Source: Symbiodinium natans (taxonomy: Eukaryota; Sar; Dinophyceae; Suessiales; Symbiodiniaceae). From it: a stretch of DNA of 13,881 nt. Made by a program: the position numbers and the translations under genes. The stretch covers positions 1 through 13,881 of the forward strand of contig CAJNDS010001577.1 in assembly GCA_905221605.1 (NCBI GenBank). Direction: 5' to 3'. Positions 10,997 to 13,881 of the stretch are shown here, one piece after another (positions within the stretch are counted from its first letter, which is position 1; the number at the start of each line of letters is the position of its first letter). The notes beneath the pieces are model-generated. The model was given only the letters and a program-made list of their open reading frames with translations, searched no databases and was not told the DNA's origin.

Positions 10997-11265
10997 TAAC
11001 CGCGTTCAGGGCTGTAGGGCTTCGAGGGGGTTTGGGCTTCAGGTGTTTGGGGAGACTGTATAGGGTTGCAGTGGTTTCAGGGGTTTGGGGATAGGGCTGA
11101 GATTTGGTTCCTCTGGATGAAAGTTCGGGGCTTTAGGGCGTCTAGGGCTGAGAGGTTCAAGGTGCATGAGGTGGCTTTGTGGCGTTTAGGTTTAGGGTTT
11201 CGGGTTTAGGGTTCAGGGTTTAGGGTGTAGGGTGTAGGGTGTAGGGTTTAGGGTTTAGGGTTTAG
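10997..11265. repeat. Degenerate G-rich sequence then TTTAGGG/TGTAGGG block
   Basis: 10997-11185 is G-rich decayed heptamer sequence without coding signal; 11186-11265 has TTTAGGG and GTGTAGGG units. Confidence 0.75.
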
Positions 11266-11270
11266 GGCAG

Positions 11271-11395
11271 GCTTTGGTGGTCCCTTCTTGCCCGATCCTG
11301 TCTATGCGCTCAGCTTCCTCAAGCACCATCTTCGGCTGAAGCTGCACCGCAAAAACCAAAACTCTTCCAAAGCGCCCAAGGAAAAGACCCTACCC
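11271..11395. CDS. Exon-like island, strand undecided
   Basis: Plus strand after GGGCAG at 11270 reads FGGPFLPDPVYALSFLKHHL then RLKLHRKNQNSSKAPKEKTL and P to TGA at 11396. Minus strand, after a T-rich tract ending GCGGTGCAG, reads LQPKMVLEEAERIDRIGQEG then TTK, followed by a GC donor option. The minus reading has the more typical charged composition; the plus reading sits in the orientation of the gene model at 12148-13350. Unrecognised. Confidence 0.35.
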
Positions 11396-11455
11396 TGAAC
11401 CCTAAACCCTAAGCCCTAAACCCTAGACCCTAACCTCTAGCCCTAAACCCCAGAC
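11396..11455. repeat. CCCTAAA block
   Basis: CCCTAAA with CCCTGAA, CCCTAAG and CCCTAGA variants. Confidence 0.9.
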
Positions 11456-11456
11456 C

Positions 11457-11526
11457 CACCGCGCATGGCTTTGGGAGCTTGCGCAAGGCTTTGGAAATTC
11501 GCAGTGCAACCGAAGCAACCCGTAAT
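11457..11526 (+). CDS. Possible plus-strand exon
   Basis: Between acceptor AACCCCAG and donor CAACCC|GTAATC. One frame reads PTAHGFGSLRKALEIRSATE then AT; another starts at an ATG (11465) as MALGACARLWKFAVQPKQP, and could be a first exon with a leader acceptor 10 bp upstream. Frame undecided. Confidence 0.3.
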
Positions 11527-11594
11527 CCCAAGCCCCTAAATGCCAAATTCCGACCTAGATACACAAGCCTTGTTTACAAGCCTGGCCTCACAGC

Positions 11595-11800
11595 CATAAA
11601 CCCCAACACCCTAAAGCCCAAACCCCAAAACCCTACACCCTACAACCCTAAACCCCAAGCCCTGAAACCCTACACCCTAAAGCCCTGAAAAAACCAAAAG
11701 AAACAAAAACCAAAACAACCCCAAAACCACAAAACCTTCAAACCCAAACCCCCCCCCCCCTCCCAAAGGCAAAGCCCTAAAACCCTAAAATCAACAGAAC
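11595..11800. repeat. Degenerate C/A-rich repeats with C12 tract
   Basis: CCCTACA, CCCTAAA, CCCCAAA and AAAACCA variants, plus a C12 run at 11749-11760. No coding signal. Confidence 0.75.
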
Positions 11801-11875
11801 CCTCAACCACGTCCCGCCTGAATCCCAAAACCCCTGAAGGCCGATTGGCTGGTGGGATCTCGGGCCTTGGGACTC

Positions 11876-11913
11876 ACCCTAAACCCTAAACCCTAAACCC
11901 TAAACCCTAAACT
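11876..11913. repeat. Perfect CCCTAAA block
   Basis: Five units; the 60-bp island before it (11815-11875) is GC-rich and exon-like but unassigned. Confidence 0.95.
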
Positions 11914-11939
11914 ATATCTTCAATCGAAACCTGCGACAG

Positions 11940-11977
11940 CTCTAATGGTTATCAGCCTGATGCAACGGCCCCCAGAA
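11940..11977 (+). CDS. Possible short plus-strand exon
   Basis: Acceptor ACCTGCGACAG, then LMVISLMQRPPE and a GC donor option GAA|GCCC at 11978. Entry phase would accept the exon at 11457-11526, exit phase 0 would fit 12148. Very short; phase-based only. Confidence 0.25.
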
Positions 11978-12037
11978 GCCCAAAACCCTCAAACCGCGGG
12001 GCCCTACAAAGCTCTCAAAGCTCCCGCCGGGCACTGA

Positions 12038-12122
12038 GGGGGTTTAGGGTTTAGGGTTTAGGGTTTAGGGTTTAGGGTTTAGGGTTTAGGGTTTGGGGTT
12101 TAGGGTTTAGGGTTTAGGGTTC
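12038..12122. repeat. TTTAGGG array
   Basis: About twelve units, one TTTGGGG; lies in an intron of the plus-strand gene model. Confidence 0.95.
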
Positions 12123-12147
12123 ACCCTAACATCCTTTTCGGCACAAG

Positions 12148-12209
12148 CTGGCATGCACTTCTAGCGGGCTCATAAGCGCCGCTTGCGCAAAAGTGGCGCA
12201 ACAGCGGTG
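12148..12209 (+). CDS. Plus-strand gene model, exon a
   Basis: After CCTTTTCGGCACAAG the frame reads LACTSSGLISAACAKVAQQR plus TG, donor GGTG|GTAACT at 12210. The 5' border is uncertain; other acceptors (CTTCTAG at 12163) and frames are possible. Confidence 0.35.
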
Positions 12210-13350
12210 GTAACTCCCAAACCCGTTTTGGCAAAGGCAAAACTCCGAAGCTGGCCCATGATTCGGCGCTGTTTTGTGATGGTTTAGGGTTTACAAGGGC
12301 TTTCAAAAGGATTTAGGGGCTTCTGGGGTCTAGGATTTCCTTTCGGATTAGGGTGTCTTTCATTTTTTTTAGGTATATTGCCAGACACATCCGGAGGCTG
12401 TTGGAGCTTGCGCTTCTGCGCTGGGTTCAGAGACTAAGGAGGTCACAGCAGATCCCCTAACAAACTAACAGTTGTTGAAGATATCTGCCTGCCAAGAGTC
12501 GTCGCACCCAATAGAGGGGTCGGAATAATTCCTAAAAACGTTCCCGTAGGGTCCCTCCATATTTATGCTATAATAACCCCGCCCCCCCCCCCCCCCCAAA
12601 AAAAAAAAAAAACTATTCTAATTTTGAGGGCCCTTATATATGTATATATGTCCATAAGTAATTATATATATACATAAAAAAAAAATATATATATATATAT
12701 TACCTTTTGTCTCAGGTTCGAGAAAGGGGATCCGGCCTGTTCTGTGCCTGTGCATTTGCGGGAGCCTTAGCGCCGAAACACCCCGCGACACTTGGCAGGT
12801 GACTTGCATCGCCATCTTGAGACATCTCTTCATTCAACCCTAAACCCTAAACCCTAAACCCTAAACCCTAAACCCTAAACCCTAAACCCTAAACCCTAAA
12901 CCCTAAACTACCCTAAGTCGCTTCGAGGTATCAGGGCCGCGGCTAAATGGAAGGAGGACTCAAGCCCTCACGAGCAACCGCGGTGGGAGGACCACGCGGT
13001 TGGTCACCTTGGGCGGATGCTGCGTGCTGTTTAAAGAGCTGCGCAGAAGCCCTTAACCCGAAACCCCTAAACCCTCGGGCTCTTTGTGGGCGGGGCGGGG
13101 GGGGAGGAGGTTTGGGATTTGAAACTTAGGGTGTAAGGTGTAATGTTGCACCTGCTTAGTGCCCTCCCCCTGAACCGTCGAAGCTGGTTTTTGCTCCACG
13201 GGCTCTACATGCTTCTAATAGGGAGGAGTTTGTGTAAGTTTCAAGGGGACAGCGAGGCCCGGCAATTGATTTGAAGGCGCGCGGCACGAAACTTTCTTAC
13301 GCCACCCGGACGATTTGACTCATCACATGATCCCACCGCACACCGACTAG
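12148..13350 (+). CDS. Unrecognised multi-exon plus-strand gene model (3' portion)
   Basis: Chain of exon-like islands with strong splice signals and matching phases: 12148-12209, 12373-12424, 12716-12798, 12935-13024, 13138-13233 and 13277-13350, ending at TAG 13348-13350. The best links are GT-AG: 12209|12373 (makes a Trp codon), 12798|12935 (Arg codon) and 13233|13277 (Cys codon). Segments include YIARHIRRLLELALLRW, VRERGSGLFCACAFAGALAP, AAAKWKEDSSPHEQPRWEDH, SWFLLHGLYMLLIGRSL and ARHETFLRHPDDLTHHMIPP. I do not recognise a family. The gene would point away from the J-domain gene. Antisense frames exist in places, so strand is inferred mainly from splice sites. Confidence 0.45.
12373..12424 (+). 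CDS. Plus-strand gene model, exon b
   Basis: Excellent acceptor TCTTTCATTTTTTTTAG at 12372. The first G completes Trp with exon a; then YIARHIRRLLELALLRW, a basic amphipathic helix. It may exit at TGG|GTTCAG (12425) in phase 0, or read through VQRLRRSQQIP to TAA at 12458-12460 and be terminal. Confidence 0.5.
12512..12578 (-). repeat. Dispersed repeat family, copy 4 (diverged)
   Basis: Reverse complement GGGGTTATTATAGCATAAAT, then ATGGAGGG, GGGAACG and AGGAATTATTCCGACC parallels 4302-4394, which has GGGGGCCTTAATAATGAG, AATATGG, GGGAACC and AGTAATTATTCCGACC. Confidence 0.5.
12578..12704. repeat. C16-A15 tract and TA-rich microsatellite
   Basis: C16 (12582-12597) abuts A15 (12598-12612); 12635-12702 is TA/TATG repeat with an A10 run. 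All lies in the intron before 12716. Confidence 0.95.
12716..12798 (+). CDS. Plus-strand gene model, exon c
   Basis: Best-defined island on this strand: acceptor TTACCTTTTGTCTCAG at 12715 and donor CTTGGCAG|GTGACT at 12799. The phase-0 frame reads VRERGSGLFCACAFAGALAP then KHPATLG plus AG, which joins exon d in phase. A second open frame (SRKGIRPVLCLCICGSLSAE) cannot join exon d. Cys/Ala-rich. Confidence 0.55.
12836..12914. repeat. Perfect CCCTAAA array in the intron between exons c and d
   Basis: About eleven perfect units ending 20 bp before exon d's acceptor region. Confidence 0.97.
12935..13024 (+). CDS. Plus-strand gene model, exon d
   Basis: Acceptor CGAGGTATCAG at 12934. The first G completes Arg with exon c, then AAAKWKEDSSPHEQPRWEDH and AVGHLGRMLRAV to TAA at 13032-13034. 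Strongly protein-like charged composition. It may be terminal, or exit near CTGC|GTGCTG or CGT|GCTGTT and continue to 13138. Confidence 0.55.
13138..13233 (+). CDS. Plus-strand gene model, exon e
   Basis: Acceptor GTGTAAG|GT (13137) or CTGCTTAG (13159). Frame VMLHLLSALPLNRRSWFLLH then GLYMLLIGRSL plus T, with a consensus donor GTAAGT at 13234. Without splicing the frame goes on CKFQGDSEARQLI to TGA. Contains a hydrophobic helix with basic flank. Confidence 0.5.
13277..13350 (+). CDS. Plus-strand gene model, exon f with stop
   Basis: Acceptor TTGATTTGAAG at 13276; two bases complete Cys with exon e, then ARHETFLRHPDDLTHHMIPP, HTD and TAG. His-rich short C-terminus. Phase fit supports it; the acceptor lacks a strong pyrimidine tract. 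Confidence 0.4.
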
Positions 13351-13381
13351 CAGTCAAAGTGTCCCGAGCAGCCCAGCAAGT

Positions 13382-13672
13382 TTGACTTTGAACCCGGGGG
13401 CCACAAAAGCCTGCACAACATCAGGGGTTTCGGATGTGTTCACTTCATTCAATCGGGTTTCCGAACATAGAGTTGTACAATTTTTTCGGGGGCTCCGATC
13501 GTTAAGATTAGTCTTGGGAAGCTCAATTCATGGTGCGTCTGCTCATGGACTTCGATTCATTACGAACAAACGATTGAAACACACCATGCATATCATGCGC
13601 ACTCTTGTTCCGCAGCCTCTATCTGAGCTTTCGGAGCCTTACAAACCCCGAACCCTGAACCCTAAGCCCTAA
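13382..13672 (+). CDS. Coding-like plus-strand frame, unrecognised
   Basis: Central part reads GVSDVFTSFNRVSEHRVVQF, FRGLRSLRLVLGSSIHGASA, HGLRFITNKRLKHTMHIMRT, and LVPQPLSELSEPYKP, preceded by an acceptor-like CAACATCAG at 13422. The last residues (L-N-P-K-P) come from CCCTAAA repeats and are not real protein. Composition and lower GC resemble the orphan frames at 3406-4190. The minus strand has many stops. Confidence 0.35.
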   Translation: MTLNPGATKACTTSGVSDVFTSFNRVSEHRVVQFFRGLRSLRLVLGSSIHGASAHGLRFITNKRLKHTMHIMRTLVPQPLSELSEPYKPRTLNPKP

Positions 13673-13690
13673 CCTCTGAACCCTAAACTC
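13648..13690. repeat. Degenerate CCCTAAA block
   Basis: CCCTGAA, CCCTAAG, CCTCTGAA and CCCTAAA units. Confidence 0.85.
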
Positions 13691-13782
13691 ATAGTGACCA
13701 TAGCGTTTGGAAGTTGTAAGGTCTAGGAGCATAGCTTCTTGGTAACAGTGGGTACGAGTGGCTTAAACTACTAGCTGCTCAA

Positions 13783-13836
13783 GAACCCCCAAAAAATAGA
13801 GAACAATAATCCCCTATATTACCCTTATAAGGAAGT
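13783..13836 (-). repeat. Dispersed repeat family, copy 5 (diverged)
   Basis: Reverse complement CTTATAAGGGTAATATAGGG, then GATTATTGTTCTC and TTTTGGGGGTT follows the order of motifs in copies 1 and 3. Confidence 0.45.
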
Positions 13837-13881
13837 TTTTTTTTTCTTCTTTTTTTTTGGGGGGGGGGGGGGGGGGGGGGG
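13836..13881. repeat. T-tract followed by G23 at the window end
   Basis: Two T-runs separated by CTTC, then 23 G to the last base. In reverse this is C-run then A-run, the same order as 12582-12612. Confidence 0.95.

Noticed and set aside
11479-11688. Plus-strand ORF rich in N-P-K-P-L
   Set aside because: That pattern is CCCTAAA and CCCCAAA repeats in translation; only the first ~20 residues could be coding.
13860-13881. G23 run as a telomere or biological terminator
   Set aside because: A homopolymer at the window edge has no heptamer pattern. It resembles the internal C/A tract at 12582-12612 and may also be length-inaccurate sequencing.

Overview
The window looks like nuclear DNA of a eukaryote with the plant/alveolate-type telomere heptamer TTTAGGG, and most likely of a dinoflagellate. 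I infer this from four things seen together: dozens of interstitial TTTAGGG/CCCTAAA blocks in both orientations; very short, GC-rich exon-like islands between them; introns that fit best with GC-AG as well as GT-AG borders and an AG|G acceptor; and a start codon just downstream of a pyrimidine tract plus AG, as expected for spliced-leader addition. Chromerids, Eimeria and other coccidia also have this heptamer and are alternatives. No bacterial genes, rRNA, intact tRNA or CRISPR array was seen.

Layout. 1-2780 is an AT-rich satellite: about 15 copies of a ~175 bp unit marked by TTCCGGAA and a near-palindromic GAAAGgCCCGGGCTTTC core. The array inverts near position 670. 2816-2936 is TA/ATA microsatellite. 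2940-7139 (minus strand) holds the main discovery, a gene cut into tiny exons that no long open frame reveals. Three exons (4484-4528, 3828-3901, 2940-3033) splice in phase into a textbook DnaJ J-domain with an intact HPD motif. Upstream on the same strand, phase-compatible exons run back to an ATG at 7139 whose product starts like a signal peptide with an A-F-V-R stretch, compatible with a dinoflagellate plastid-targeting leader. Most introns are packed with telomere-like heptamers. Plus-strand coding-like fragments of lower GC lie inside two of the introns (3406-3744, 3973-4190).

7200-11270 is mostly telomere-like arrays, a 9-bp minisatellite derived from them, (CA)n/(TA)n, degenerate G-rich sequence and a few undecided exon-like islands. 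11270-13350 contains exon-like islands, of which six on the plus strand (12148-13350) can be chained with matching phases into the end of a second, unrecognised gene diverging from the first. 13382-13672 is a further coding-like plus-strand frame. The window ends in a T-tract and a G23 run.

The theme is a gene-bearing, repeat-saturated locus in which telomere-like blocks act as intron filler. Several bear direct-repeat footprints (14 bp around 3928-3973, 8 bp around an intron at 6641-6937, 13 bp around an 84-bp segment at 5268-5364), suggesting insertion or introner-like birth rather than simple slippage.
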